Shown: piece after piece, positions 1 to 9,100 of the stretch
How the letters are laid out: each line of letters starts with the position of its first letter
Position numbering within the stretch: the first letter of the stretch is position 1
Source: Euperipatoides rowelli
Taxonomy: Eukaryota > Onychophora > Udeonychophora > Euonychophora > Peripatopsidae
Reading direction: 5' to 3' (one strand)
Assembly (NCBI GenBank): GCA_003024985.2
Contig: PXIH01S0011291.1
Length of the DNA: 12,197 nt
The notes under the pieces: generated by a model
Seen by the model: the letters and a program-made list of their open reading frames with translations, nothing else
The model's database searches: none
What the model was told of the DNA's origin: nothing
Translations under genes and position numbers: made by a program

Positions 1-1599
1 GGATATTAAAAGTATATCTACTTAAGATAACTGTTACAAAAAATTAGAAAGTTAAATTAAAAATTGGAGGAGTAGTGTCAATTTTACTAAACCCTGAAAA
101 GTGGCAGGCCACAGGGATTTCCCACTTAAAAATGAGCAGTCCTGAAAGTGTTAACAATTATTGTTACAGTGTTAGCCTCAAAAATGCTTCAAATTAGTAA
201 AATTTATGTTCCAAAGGACTAAAATATATTTCTTTTAATCATACCAAATGATTAAAAAAAAAAAAAAAAAAACCTAAAAAAAAATTTGGAGTAGGCTACA
301 ACAAAACCATACATTAAAATGATTAGAGTTGAAGGGTTACACCACAATATATTGACACTGTATTTAATTGCCAAATAAATTCAATTTACAAGTTTCAATC
401 AATGACATGGGATTTCATCTAATTATGATCATCTAGTAATTTCTATAAAATAAAGTGGAAGTAATTCATCCTGTTAAAAATAACTAACAATTATATGAAG
501 AATTTGGTATTTTTTCAGTATTTGCTATATGAATATTTGATATGATCTCTTTTGTCTCCTGATAATAAATGCCATAGGAGGAAGATGATTAACTAAGTTT
601 TCCTTCCTCTAGAAAACAACCAGAAAAAGAATTATGAGAAGATGGTACCTGTTTAACTATAATTTAAGTCATATGATTCTTGAACTATTTGTTTATTTAT
701 GATCATCAATGTTAACCTGTTATCATATGATGATTCACAACATCAATAAACTCAGTTTATTTACAATATAATTAATTTTTACTTTTGAGTAATACAACCT
801 ATATCGGTAATCCTGCACAGCAAAAACAATTTTTCTTTTTCATCATTGATCTTTGAGAAAAGTACTGGACAATATACTGTACCTTTAAGCTACAATTTTT
901 ATTTAGAGTTCTTGCACAAATGAATATTTTTTGTTTTCAATAATCAATTTTACTATTTACTAAACACAATTTATCCTTAGTTTGCGGTAGTTATTGGACA
1001 AAAATTTAATTACCCGGTACAATAAAATATTTAAAAGTTTTTAAAACTGGAATTTTAATTATTGATTAACAAATCTCACATAATGATTTTTTTATTTTTT
1101 GCTATTTTTATAGATTTGGTGATTACCTAAGCAATTGATAAAGTTACAAATTCTCACAGTTTTCTAATAATGATTTTCTATTGAATCTGATTTTTCAACA
1201 GAACAAAAATATTATATTTGTAGTTATGTAATATTTTTTAACAAAGTAAAATAATTTTCTTTTCTTGAATTCTTTCAAGTACAACCTAACTTTGTTGAGA
1301 TTCTCATACAACCTTTATGCAAATTTTACATTGTATGGAAGTAAGGGTTCCTATTTTATCTCTTGGCTGGTAATTTAAATTTGGTACAGCTGTTCCCAAT
1401 TAATTGGAATACCGGTATTTGGGTTAAATTGTTGCTACTTTAGTGATCTAAATATTAATTTGTTTTTCTTTGAAAATATTTTAATGCAAAATATTTTCTT
1501 TGAAATGATATTTTAATGAATAATAAAATGTTTTCTGCCTAGTTTAATTATTTTTTTGGCCAGATATCCTCATTATTTCTTAAGTAGGCTACTGGTACT
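1..1599. other. AT-rich non-coding stretch, no gene seen
   Basis: I see no open frame or recognisable protein remnant on either strand. It holds a 19-base A run at 254-272 followed by a 9-base A run at 276-284. A small GC-richer patch near 92-127 can fold on itself: GTGG-CAGG-CCAC at 101-112, with competing arms AAGTGG 99-104 and CCACTT 122-127. The A runs could be the tail of an old short retroelement, but I do not recognise a SINE body beside them. Best read as intronic or intergenic sequence. Confidence 0.6.
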
Positions 1600-2049
1600 T
1601 TAACCCTTTCCAATTGCCCCACCATTGTTAGATTTGTGCTCAATTCTCAGCACTATTTTGGCTGTTTTACACATAAACTTTATGGCTTATTATACAGCTT
1701 AATATTAATAGGATTTTATAATATTAAATATCATTACAAAGATAATTAATTGACTTAAAAGAATCTATTTAAAGTTTGAGTTTATTTTTTTTTATATAAA
1801 TAACCACTTTATATATATACTGTATATAGCCATTAAAAAATGCATTTAAAAAAAAAAATTTTTTTCTGTTAAAATTATAGTAGGCTTACATGATTTTGTT
1901 TTCTTTTTTGTAAATATATAATGTAAGTGTTAAAAATAATAAAGTAAATATAATAATATTTTCATGATCGGTTATTTATAAATTTATATGTCCAGTACAT
2001 GCTGTGTATACAGAATAAAATGTTCAGTTAGTCTACACACCATAATAAA

Positions 2050-2089
<40 letters not shown>
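2050..2089. repeat. (AAT)n microsatellite
   Basis: About thirteen uninterrupted copies of AAT lie inside the piggyBac-type remnant. The perfect repetition implies recent slippage, so its length probably varies between individuals. Confidence 0.95.
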
Positions 2090-2091
<2 letters not shown>

Positions 2092-2251
2092 GACAAATAT
2101 ATTTCTTTACTTTTAGCAAGTCATTTGTTTTTTTTATAACACTCATCAAATAAACTAAAGAAAAATAAACATTTTATGCCCTAGTCACCTATAAATTCAA
2201 ATGTAATCGGCATTTCAATTTTGCTACTCCATTCTATAATAATGCATCTTA

Positions 2252-2477
2252 TTAATATTGACATGTGTGATGCAAGGGAGGACTCAAAGATTGCGGACTT
2301 GGCCTGACAGTTTTGAAATGCAGCAATATTTTATCTTCACTAATTGTTGAAGAAATAAACCTTGAAGAAAATGAAAAATCTGGATCTTTAGAATCCTCAG
2401 CATAGTTTAGAATAATTATCAATAAATTGCTGAATTTCATTTTCTGTAAGNGCTCGCTCCTAATTTAAACTAGACAT
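2252..2477 (-). pseudogene. piggyBac-like transposase, N-terminal fragment
   Basis: On the minus strand an ATG at 2477-2475 opens a frame reading MSSLN, a TAG stop (2462-2460), then ERALTENEIQQFIDNYS. After a one-base shift near 2400 it continues AEDSKDPDFSFSS. A short basic start, a LTEEEI-like helix and then a Ser/Asp/Glu-rich tract is the usual layout of the non-catalytic N-terminus of piggyBac transposases. Downstream similarity fades by about 2300 and nothing of the catalytic domain follows, so the fragment covers only the first 60-70 residues. The ambiguous base at 2451 falls in the third position of a GCN alanine codon and does not change the reading. Its place just inside the right terminus, reading inward, fits a transposase gene in this family. 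The assignment rests on pattern, not on an alignment. Confidence 0.5.
2451..2451. other. Ambiguous base (N)
   Basis: A single undetermined base lies in the piggyBac transposase remnant. It is an assembly or base-calling ambiguity, not a scaffold gap. Confidence 0.99.
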
Positions 2478-2645
2478 TTTTTTTTCAAAGTTGAAAACAA
2501 AGAAATTAATATGAGGCTGTTATAAATTTGTAAAAATATATTTTTTAAATCAGAAATTATTTAAAATACATTATACCATAATTAAATAATTATGCATTTA
2601 AATGTTAATAATTTGAAAGAAAATTATCTTAATATATTTCACTAA

Positions 2646-2708
2646 GACGCATATTCGCGTCATCCAAGATTTTGGCACAAAAAGGTAAGGACGCGAATAC
2701 GAGTCATC
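2646..2708. repeat. Subterminal inverted repeats of the piggyBac-type element
   Basis: GACGCATATTCGCGTCATC (2646-2664) and GACGCGAATACGAGTCATC (2690-2708) flank a 25-base spacer. The first has perfect 5-base arms GACGC/GCGTC. Its reverse complement matches the second at 14 of 16 core bases, so the pair reads both as inverted and as direct repeats. The spacer holds a smaller hairpin, CCAA-GATT-TTGG. Such repeats near the TTAA end are the expected position for transposase binding in this family. CpG-bearing sequence stands out strongly here against the AT-rich background. Confidence 0.6.
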
Positions 2709-2725
2709 TGAGTTTAAAGGGTTAA

Positions 2726-3875
2726 ATATTTTGGAAAATTTAAACTATAATTATTTATTTTTTAAACTTTGAAATTTGATTTCACTACCAACTCTAATAG
2801 GATTGTACAAAGAGCGCAATTGAGTGACAATTTTTCAGTGACAGCAAAGGTATTAATTTCACATACATTAAAATTTTAATGTACAGTACTATGGCAAAGT
2901 GAGCATTTCTAGATTAGACAAAGTTTCAGTGCTAAACCTATTCATTAATGTGATCTTTTTAAGATATCCACTTATGTGAAATAGGGGATAAAGCTATCTG
3001 GCCTAATTCTCATTTTTCACTTAGTATTTATCATTGTAAAAAGAGTCTAGAAATTGCAAAAAAACAACAAACAAACAGTGATAGCTGACCTGTTTGCACC
3101 ATTTTTAAATACAGTAGAACAGATTAGAACAACATCAGCTTAGACGATAACTTGTTTGTAACCACATAAACTGTTCAGTCCTAACCTACATGTACTATAT
3201 TATTTATGTATTTTTACCTCGTATTTTTCATCATTTCTATAGTGTCAACCTCGCTTAAAACGTCAAAATATTTTGATGCAGTTTCTATATTTTTAATATT
3301 TTATCTTGTTTGCAAAACATTAATTTTAATTTAATACTATGTTATAGTGTACAGTACATTTAAGACCTCAAGTCTCGTTATTCAATCAAGTACATTATGT
3401 AATTACAGTAATTAAAAAGCAAAAAATTCATGTTTCAAAATACAGTAGACCTAATGAGGGGATTTTTACTCTTCTTTCACTTTTACAATTGTGCTTTTAG
3501 ATCATTTCTTAATAAACAATTTTTACTCATAAAATAATGAACAATAAATATTGAATTACTTTTTACAAATTGGATTTTTTTTTTACAATTTTTTTTTTAA
3601 TTTCAGTAGGCCTAATGTAATTGGTTACTATGATGCATGGTTATAACGTTATAAAATGTTTAATCCCCAGAATGTCATTATAACAGTGTTTTACTTATAA
3701 AATTGGAAATATTAATCTTACCGATAACAAAATAATTATTTTACATTGTTCAATTCCCTCTTATTTTTATAACAATCTTATACTCAATTAAAATATGAAA
3801 ATTTGATAAAAAAAATTTTTAATGACTCTCATTAGGTCTTTGAATCAAAATAATATAATTTTAATATTTCCTTAC
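2726..3875. other. AT-rich non-coding stretch, no gene seen
   Basis: Stops are dense in every frame and no protein remnant is recognisable. Two similar 14-base strings, CAGTAGACCTAATG at 3443-3456 and CAGTAGGCCTAATG at 3604-3617, are the only local repetition I noticed. The left neighbour is a transposon and the right neighbour a candidate exon, so this is plausibly intron. Confidence 0.5.
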
Positions 3876-3912
3876 CTTTAGAGCAATCTAAAATAGCTTC
3901 TTCATTTTCTTC
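3876..3912 (-). CDS. Candidate small internal exon of an unrecognised host gene
   Basis: On the minus strand a pyrimidine-rich stretch ending TTTTCATTTTAG (AG at 3914-3913) is followed by 37 bases and then a consensus donor, G then GTAAGG (GT at 3875-3874). Only one frame is open, reading EENEEAILDCSK plus the first base of the next codon, an acidic peptide that I do not recognise. Both splice signals are strong for AT-rich DNA and the enclosed sequence is purine-rich and codon-like, unlike its surroundings. If real, it needs an upstream exon ending in phase 0 and leaves phase 1. It lies on the same strand as the proposed first exon at 11784-11835, but that exon ends in phase 1, so at least one further exon would be needed between them. 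It could be a chance match, since such motifs do arise in kilobases of AT-rich sequence. Confidence 0.35.
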
Positions 3913-5681
3913 CTAAAATGAAAACAAATCAAATTATAACGACCAACATAATGAAATAATACAAGTTCTCCTTTATTTATTTTTTAAAAAAAAAAAACAC
4001 TTTGATATTACTTTTAGGTAATGAAATAGTGATCCATTTAGTCTATTATTATAAAATGAAAATTTTATTAATGACTGCTGAAGCTTATGTTACGTGTAAA
4101 TAATTAATTTTATAGCTGCAAAACTCAGCTCATTTCAGAAGTGGAATTTTTTAGTATTGAATATATGTTGGTATTAAGCTTTGATTCTATAATTTAATGT
4201 GGAAATAAAAAAAAATATCCAGGGTTAGACTGAAGAGTCACAGTTAATTATTTTCTGTGTATCAGTCTATCTTATTTAGGTATATTTTCAGAGCACAGAG
4301 AAAAAGTAAATATCTATCAGTGAGTTACAGACAAATATGATACTATGCAAAATGAGCGAGCATACTTTTTAAAAAAATTAGTGGACAGATTATCTGCTTA
4401 TGTTAGCCCTACCACTCTGTGTACTTGCAAATATAGCCAGACTCATGTGCAATTTGAACTGCTCAATCGCCACCAATAGAAGGGACCAAGAGACTTGCGA
4501 GTGTTAAGAATAGTTAGTTGTAAACAAAAACATTCTGAAAATGTTAATATCTTAGTGGATAATGATTGATTATAATGTTGTTTCTCGCATTCGTTATGTA
4601 TTTAATCTTAATAATGCGATCAAGTATTTCAAATTAATGAGCTTCTCTATTTTAATTAGAAGAAAGCTATTAAATCAATTGTCTAAACTTGTAAAAAGAA
4701 GGAAAAGGAATGAGCACGATTAAATCATAACCACTTAACTAGCCTATGTCATTTTTGTGATAAAATAAAAATCATAAAAGAACTTTAGACTCAAATGTAA
4801 GAGTTTGGAAATTTATTAAAAAAGACAAATTGTTTAATGTAAAACAATATATACTAATTCCTAAAAACAAACAATACATTAGAATTTTTTTTTATTAGTA
4901 CTATATTATTTAAGTTTTAAACTATTTATAGAATTTAGAAAATCACCCAGAAAAAATTAACTGATTTCTACCATTTAATTTTAACAAAAAGCTGTCTTCC
5001 TTTAAAATTTTTGGTTCCATTTCTTTTAGAGAATTTTAAAAAAATATTGCTGAATTTTTTGTTTATAATTTGCTTTGATATTGTTTTGTATTATGTAGAT
5101 ATTATATTTTGTAAATTTTTCTCACATAAAAAGTAGTCCACCTCTGGAGAATGTTTACCCTACTAACCTACTAGAGTTGTTTGCAACTGACATAGACATT
5201 ACTGTAAATTATAAAACTTTGTAAAAATATAAAAATCTTAAAATTTTTATTTCATTTATTAATGATTATATATTTCCACTCCGTTGACTTTACCCTAGGA
5301 TGTATGGCTAAATTTTTCTTTTTTAAATAGTGAAGGGTTTCTTATTCCAATTAATGGATTTTTTTTAAGTGATTTAAAACAACAACAATTTAACTGAGCT
5401 GTCACTCTGTTTCAAAATGACAAACATGATTGGCTATCAAGGCAATTTAATGCTTCCAGACAAAAATTTCTAATCATGTCATTCAAAATTGATAAACAAT
5501 TATGGCCACTACATTGTCTTATAAAATGTAATGATGTTATACTCATTAAAGATAGTGGATTAATTTGTCACTTGTAGGTGGACGAACTGCTATATATTCA
5601 TTAGTGAAATCTATACATTATTTCAATTAACTGACTTTAAATTAAAAAAAAAAAATTAATTGGTTGCCATATTGATTCAAG
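3913..5681. other. AT-rich non-coding stretch, no gene seen
   Basis: No frame stays open for a convincing length and no protein family is recognisable. A slightly GC-richer patch at about 4385-4500 has no match I can name. An imperfect inverted pair around 5417-5435 and 5471-5485 (the CATGATTGG type against CTAATCATG) is weak. Most likely intron or intergenic sequence. Confidence 0.5.
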
Positions 5682-5744
5682 ATGGCAGATATAGTAATCC
5701 AGTCAAAATTGATTAAGGCTGCGTATGTTAATTTTGTCCGAGGA

Positions 5745-5778
5745 GAGCTCGGAGAACGACCATTACGTCACGGAGAAC
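5745..5778. repeat. GC-richer motif block, left copy of a diverged direct repeat
   Basis: This block starts GAGCTCGGAGAAC and ends TACGTCACGGAGAAC. The final 15 bases (5764-5778) recur exactly at 12052-12066, and the whole block aligns with 12036-12066 apart from a few substitutions and a three-base length difference. GGAGAAC occurs twice within this copy, and CCGAG/CTCGG arms (5738-5752) can pair. The two copies bracket the retrotransposon but are too long and too diverged for an ordinary target-site duplication. TACGTCA resembles a CREB/ATF-type half-palindrome. Function unknown. Confidence 0.6.
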
Positions 5779-5821
5779 AGACCCAGAACATCTGAGTTCG
5801 AGATAATTAGCATCCGCTTAC

Positions 5822-5863
5822 CTCCATTACAGTGCGTAAATGTGTGTGCATTTTAGGCAAAGG
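5822..5863 (-). CDS. Weak candidate exon (42 bases), unrecognised
   Basis: On the minus strand an AG at 5865-5864 (context AAACTTAG) and a good donor, GGAG then GTAAGC, enclose 42 bases with one open frame reading PLPKMHTHLRTVME, in phase 0 at both ends. The donor is strong, but the acceptor's pyrimidine tract is interrupted by an A8 run. Its exit phase would fit the candidate exon at 3876-3912; its entry phase does not fit the proposed first exon at 11784-11835. It lies just beyond the 3' end of the retrotransposon. Treat it as a lead only. Confidence 0.15.
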
Positions 5864-5950
5864 CTAAGTTTTTTTTAAAAAAAATAAAATAAAGTTAATG
5901 CTAATTGTCCTCTTTCTGACATTTGCTTTGCATTATGTTTTGTGAGAGTT

Positions 5951-5969
5951 CAATAAATAAATAAATAAT
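5951..5969 (-). repeat. AATA/TTTA short tandem repeat, possible 3' tail of the retrotransposon
   Basis: On the plus strand AATAAATAAATAAATAA reads as a TTTA repeat in the direction of the retrotransposon. Many non-LTR elements end in a short tandem repeat instead of a long poly(A). It follows the ORF2 remnant and the 3' UTR hairpins at the right distance. A competing end point is the T8A8 palindrome at about 5869-5884. I could not find a matching target-site duplication for either. Confidence 0.4.
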
Positions 5970-6051
5970 ACAAATTTTATACACAATCAAATTGTCAATT
6001 TACATACAGTGTAGGCTATAGTAAAAACACAGTATAATTTATTTATCTAAA

Positions 6052-6088
6052 CTAATTCAGGAGAATTAGGAAAAGACCCAAGGGTCTT
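6052..6088 (-). other. Two adjacent perfect hairpins in the retrotransposon 3' UTR
   Basis: AAGACCC-AA-GGGTCTT (6073-6088) is a perfect 7-base stem with a two-base loop. Three bases on, CTAATTC-AGGA-GAATTAG (6052-6069) is a perfect 7-base stem with a four-base loop. Both sit between the end of ORF2 and the proposed tail. Conserved 3' stem-loops are the feature that some non-LTR reverse transcriptases recognise on their own RNA, so this pair is a candidate for such a signal. That they are still perfect in a copy with broken ORFs is notable. Confidence 0.6.
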
Positions 6089-6274
6089 ATTACAAATATA
6101 AAGAAAAAAAAAAAAACAATGCAAAAACAAATGGCAAAAACAATTCAAATATAAAGAAATCAATACCAGAAATAAAGAAAACAAAATATACAGAAAAAGA
6201 AAGCACTTATAAAATAAATGAACAATAGGTACAACAGTACTTTCTACCAAAAACAAATTTAACATCAATACAAA

Positions 6275-7009
6275 ATCTCATAGGTAAAAAAACATAGGGC
6301 AATAATTTTACCCAAATATATTAGATTATCTCTAAAATATTTAATGGAAATGACATTAAATAAATCAGTAGTTAGAGAATTCCAGATCATTATATTCCGA
6401 TTAGAAAAATTTTTTCTCTAATTTTGGTACGTCTAGTTTTAACTTTGATTTGATACTTATGACCTCTCATATTGGCTCTGGAGTTAATTTCAAACAAATT
6501 TTTAACATTAAATTCCAAAATGACTTCTTTATAAATTCTGAGTAGGTCCATTAACTAATTTCTGATAAAGGGTAAGAATTTTAATTTTATTCAGTCGTTC
6601 CCTGTAAGGCAAATAATATAATCCACCTATAAGCTTAGTCAGTCTTCTAAAGACATTTTCAATGATTAGATAATTCTTTTTTTTTTGTAAGGATTACAGA
6701 AGTAGAACAATGTTCCAGAACAGGCTGGACATAAACCAAATAAATTATCTTAAAAGCCTCTATATCAATATTCTTTACTATTCATTTTATCATGCCAAAC
6801 CTTTATTTCATTTTATTGGCTACCGTTTTAGCATGAGTAGAAAAACTTAAGTCAGAGTCTATGATCACTCCCAAATCTTTGTGTGAGGTTTTTGATTTTA
6901 GCACACAATTATCTATATGATATTGATTTTTAAAGTTTTTTTTTTCCCCAGATGAATTACATATTTTTTTTTCCAATTGATGAATAAATCTTTGGTTACA
7001 CATCTCTGA
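6275..7009 (-). pseudogene. ORF2 C-terminal region (post-RT thumb), no ribonuclease H
   Basis: After the reverse transcriptase the frame moves to 7003-6803, where HKDLGVIIDSDLSFSTH matches the block found just after the palm in CR1 and jockey-group elements. A stop follows, then VQPVLEHCSTS, RRLTKLIGGLYYLPYRERL and finally NIMIWNSLTTDLF near 6400-6350, equivalent to the LEYxxxVW, RRxTKxxxGLxxLxYxERL and WNxLP signatures. Reading ends around 6275. No D-E-D-D ribonuclease H pattern is seen, which argues against the I clade. The A10 run at about 6680 is one likely frameshift point. Confidence 0.8.
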
Positions 7010-7879
7010 TAGATAATGTCCAGACTATTCTGGATAGCCTTAAAATCCCTTTTTACCCTTAAGTCACCATATAGTTTGAAATCATCAGCATACTGAATTA
7101 ACCTAGAATCTAGATTACTATCAATATTTGCCACAAATATATTGAGCAGGGTGGGTGAGATAACTCTGCCCTGGGGCAAACCCCAGATAGAAGGTCTGTA
7201 ATTAGATTTTAAATCATTAATGACCACTCTGACCAATCTATCTTTCAGGAAATTAAAAATCCATCTAATCAAAGTGATTGGAAAATTCAAATCAATTAAA
7301 GTTTTTATCAGCAAGTTAACATTTATGTTATCGTAAGCGTTTGAAAGATCAATAAATATCACATCAACAGATAGTTCCTTATCAATGCTAAAAGTTACAT
7401 CCTTCATAAAATTTAGAAGGTTAGTATTCGTTGAGTGATTTTTTTAACCATGTTGATTCCTAGATAAAATTTTCTCATCTGTAATGAATTTCTCCAATCT
7501 CACAAGTATAACTCTCTCTATAATTTTTAAAATTGAACTACTAATGCTAATCAGTCTGTAAGAGTCCAAGCGATCTTTATTGCCCTTCTTAAATATAGGT
7601 TTGATATTAGTTCATTTCCACAGGTTAGTAAATACACCATATGTGCACTTCTATGAATTATCTCAACAACAAAAGATTTACATTTTTTATTACAAAAAAA
7701 CTAAAAGGGTCAACAGCAGATGACAAAGAAGGTTTTAAGTCATGGATGATATCAGCTATCTCTTTTTTTGAGATTTCAAAATCAAACTTATCCTGAGTTA
7801 TTAAGTCATTTTCCAACAGAAATTTACCATCAGAAAATCTGTTGAAATATTTGTTAAATTTATCCACCATCTCTTCCAT
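7010..7879 (-). pseudogene. ORF2 reverse transcriptase domain, catalytic motifs intact
   Basis: The fingers begin in the 7879-7658 frame with KKEIADIIHDLKPSLSSAVDPF, matching the LK..KS.G.D pattern although the GxD glycine is altered. After a frame change near 7640, PIFKKGNKDRLDSYRLISIS and KIIERVI give the next conserved blocks; NQHG is followed by a TAA at 7444-7446 where an aromatic residue is normal. From 7407 the frame stays open for 164 codons. It holds motif A (FIDLSNAYD, Asp at residue 20), motif B (GLPQGRVISP, residues 76-85; Ser is more usual where this copy has Arg) and motif C (YADD, residues 106-109). All three metal-binding aspartates are present. Homology to the family ends near residue 145, where a further shift occurs. 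Confidence 0.95.
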
Positions 7880-8389
7880 ATCTGAGATTAAGATACCATC
7901 ATTATCAATTATATTAGAAGGTTCAAATTGATTCTTGTTTTGTCTAATATGAGAAAATAGAACGTTTCTGTTTTTTTGCCTTAAATAATAAAATTCTTTC
8001 AGATTTTTTTCCTTTCTTGTCTAAGTTTGAAGATTAGTTAAGTTACGAATTTTTTTTGTATTGTAATTGGAGGACTTTTACATATTTTCTATAGATTAAA
8101 TTTTTTTCCTTGATCAGTGACAAGGTCTCTCTAGACAACCATTTAGTCTTAACATTTAAAAAGGATTTATGTTTGGGAATACATTTATGTAGTACTGATT
8201 GAAATTGATCACAGAAAAACTGATAATCTGAATCAAAATAAGTTACATTATTGAAATAATTATCTATCTTAATATCTCTCAGAAGTATATTCATTAAGAG
8301 GTAATTACCTTTTTTAAAATTTAGGAATACTGGGGCCCTCTCAGCAGGGGATCTAGTGTTATATATAATTTTATTACATTTAATAGAAA

Positions 8390-9100
8390 AATTGATCTTA
8401 AAATGAACACTTTTGCCGAAAGGACTCTCAAAGGAGATGTCGGATAAATTATCAGCATTTCTAGTGAAAACTAAAGTCAAGTATTGAAAAACTGTCATTT
8501 CTACTTCTAGTATTTTCTCTTATGACCTGTTCTATATTCTTTTCATATATAAACTCAATAAGTTTATTGGCAAAAGAACTTACATTTCCATAATATAGAG
8601 GACAACACCAATTAACATTAGGGATATTAAAATCACCTAAAAAGATGAATTCATGAAAACCTGATTTTTTAGACATAATTAGGGCATTATTACATTGTTG
8701 CAAAATTTCTATATCCGATTCAGCAGTATTTTTAGGATGTCTATAGAAGGAACCCAGCAAAATCTTTTTTGCATTACAACGGATTTCACAACAGATAGTT
8801 TTGACACTGCCCTCACCTAAATCAACCAATTGTAAGATAATTGAGTGATGGTAATAGACATTAGACAACAATGCAACCTCCTCTTTTATAAATTCTGTCC
8901 TTTCTAATCAAGGAGTAATTTTGAATAAATAGCTCCTCATCCGTAGTTTTCTCATCAAGCCAAGTTTCCAAAAACACCAATATATGATAAATGATGGTGT
9001 TAGAATTAATATAGATTATAATTTCATCAAGTTTATTCTTTAAATAGTTAATGTTAGACTTAAGAAAGTTACATGAAGAAACAGAGATATACGATGCTGT
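8390..9100 (-). pseudogene. ORF2 endonuclease domain (exonuclease-endonuclease-phosphatase fold)
   Basis: This domain makes the target-site nick. The N-terminal strand reads SNINYLKNKLDEI (the NxxSLxNKLDE pattern), followed by LETWLDE, which carries the catalytic Glu, and RKDRIYKRGG, all in one frame that stops at 8861-8863. In the next frame (8871-8461) come SFYRHPKN (the usual YRPP motif), LGDFNIPNVNW with the catalytic Asp and Asn at its residues 80 and 82, and TRSRNDSFSILD. After another shift (8498 onward) LVFTRNADNLSD leads to the final motif. The usual Ser-Asp-His there is Ser-Val-His: codon 8408-8406 is GTT where GAT is expected. That Asp is essential in the family, so the domain would be dead even if the frames were joined. 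Confidence 0.88.

Larger units (their letters stand above)
1600..2725 (-). mobile_element. piggyBac-type DNA transposon remnant, internally deleted
   Basis: The stretch begins TTAACCCTTT (1600-1609) and ends AAAGGGTTAA (2716-2725), an exact 10-base inverted pair whose outer four bases are TTAA, the target site duplicated by piggyBac-family transposases. Just inside the right end are quasi-palindromic GACGC...GCGTC repeats, typical of piggyBac subterminal regions. About 240 bases in from that end, a decayed minus-strand reading frame looks like the start of a piggyBac transposase. At about 1.1 kb it is well short of the roughly 2.5 kb of a complete element, and the DDD catalytic core is absent. 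One caution: beyond the first six bases the termini differ (left CCCTTTCCAATTG, right CCCTTTAAACTCA), so the ends could belong to two related elements instead of one. The left end has its own small palindrome, GTGCT...AGCAC at 1637-1654. Confidence 0.6.

Noticed and set aside
1418-1427. TTTGGGTTAA as another piggyBac terminus
   Set aside because: It has a single mismatched run, no partner in inverted orientation and no subterminal repeat nearby.
3722-3759. Possible minus-strand exon (13 codons) ending at a GTAAGA donor, in phase with the exon at 3876-3912
   Set aside because: The acceptor sits in an A-rich context (ATAAAAATAAG) with no pyrimidine tract, so the phase agreement is probably chance.
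5682-5795. Plus-strand 37-codon frame starting ATGGCAGAT and running through the GC-rich block
   Set aside because: The CAAGATGGC start context is attractive, but the frame is short, has no recognisable product, and the matching block at 12036 has a stop two codons before the shared part. The codon-phase match is kept only as an alternative in the repeat finding.
5791-5806. GAGTTCGAGAT as an RNA polymerase III B box (tRNA or SINE)
   Set aside because: It matches GGTTCGANTCC only partly, no A box lies at the right distance upstream, and no cloverleaf can be drawn.
6047-6268. 73-codon minus-strand open frame, Phe/Leu-rich
   Set aside because: It lies in the retrotransposon 3' UTR after the last ORF2 signature. 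Its hydrophobic composition comes from T-rich DNA, and its C-terminus is simply the translated hairpins.
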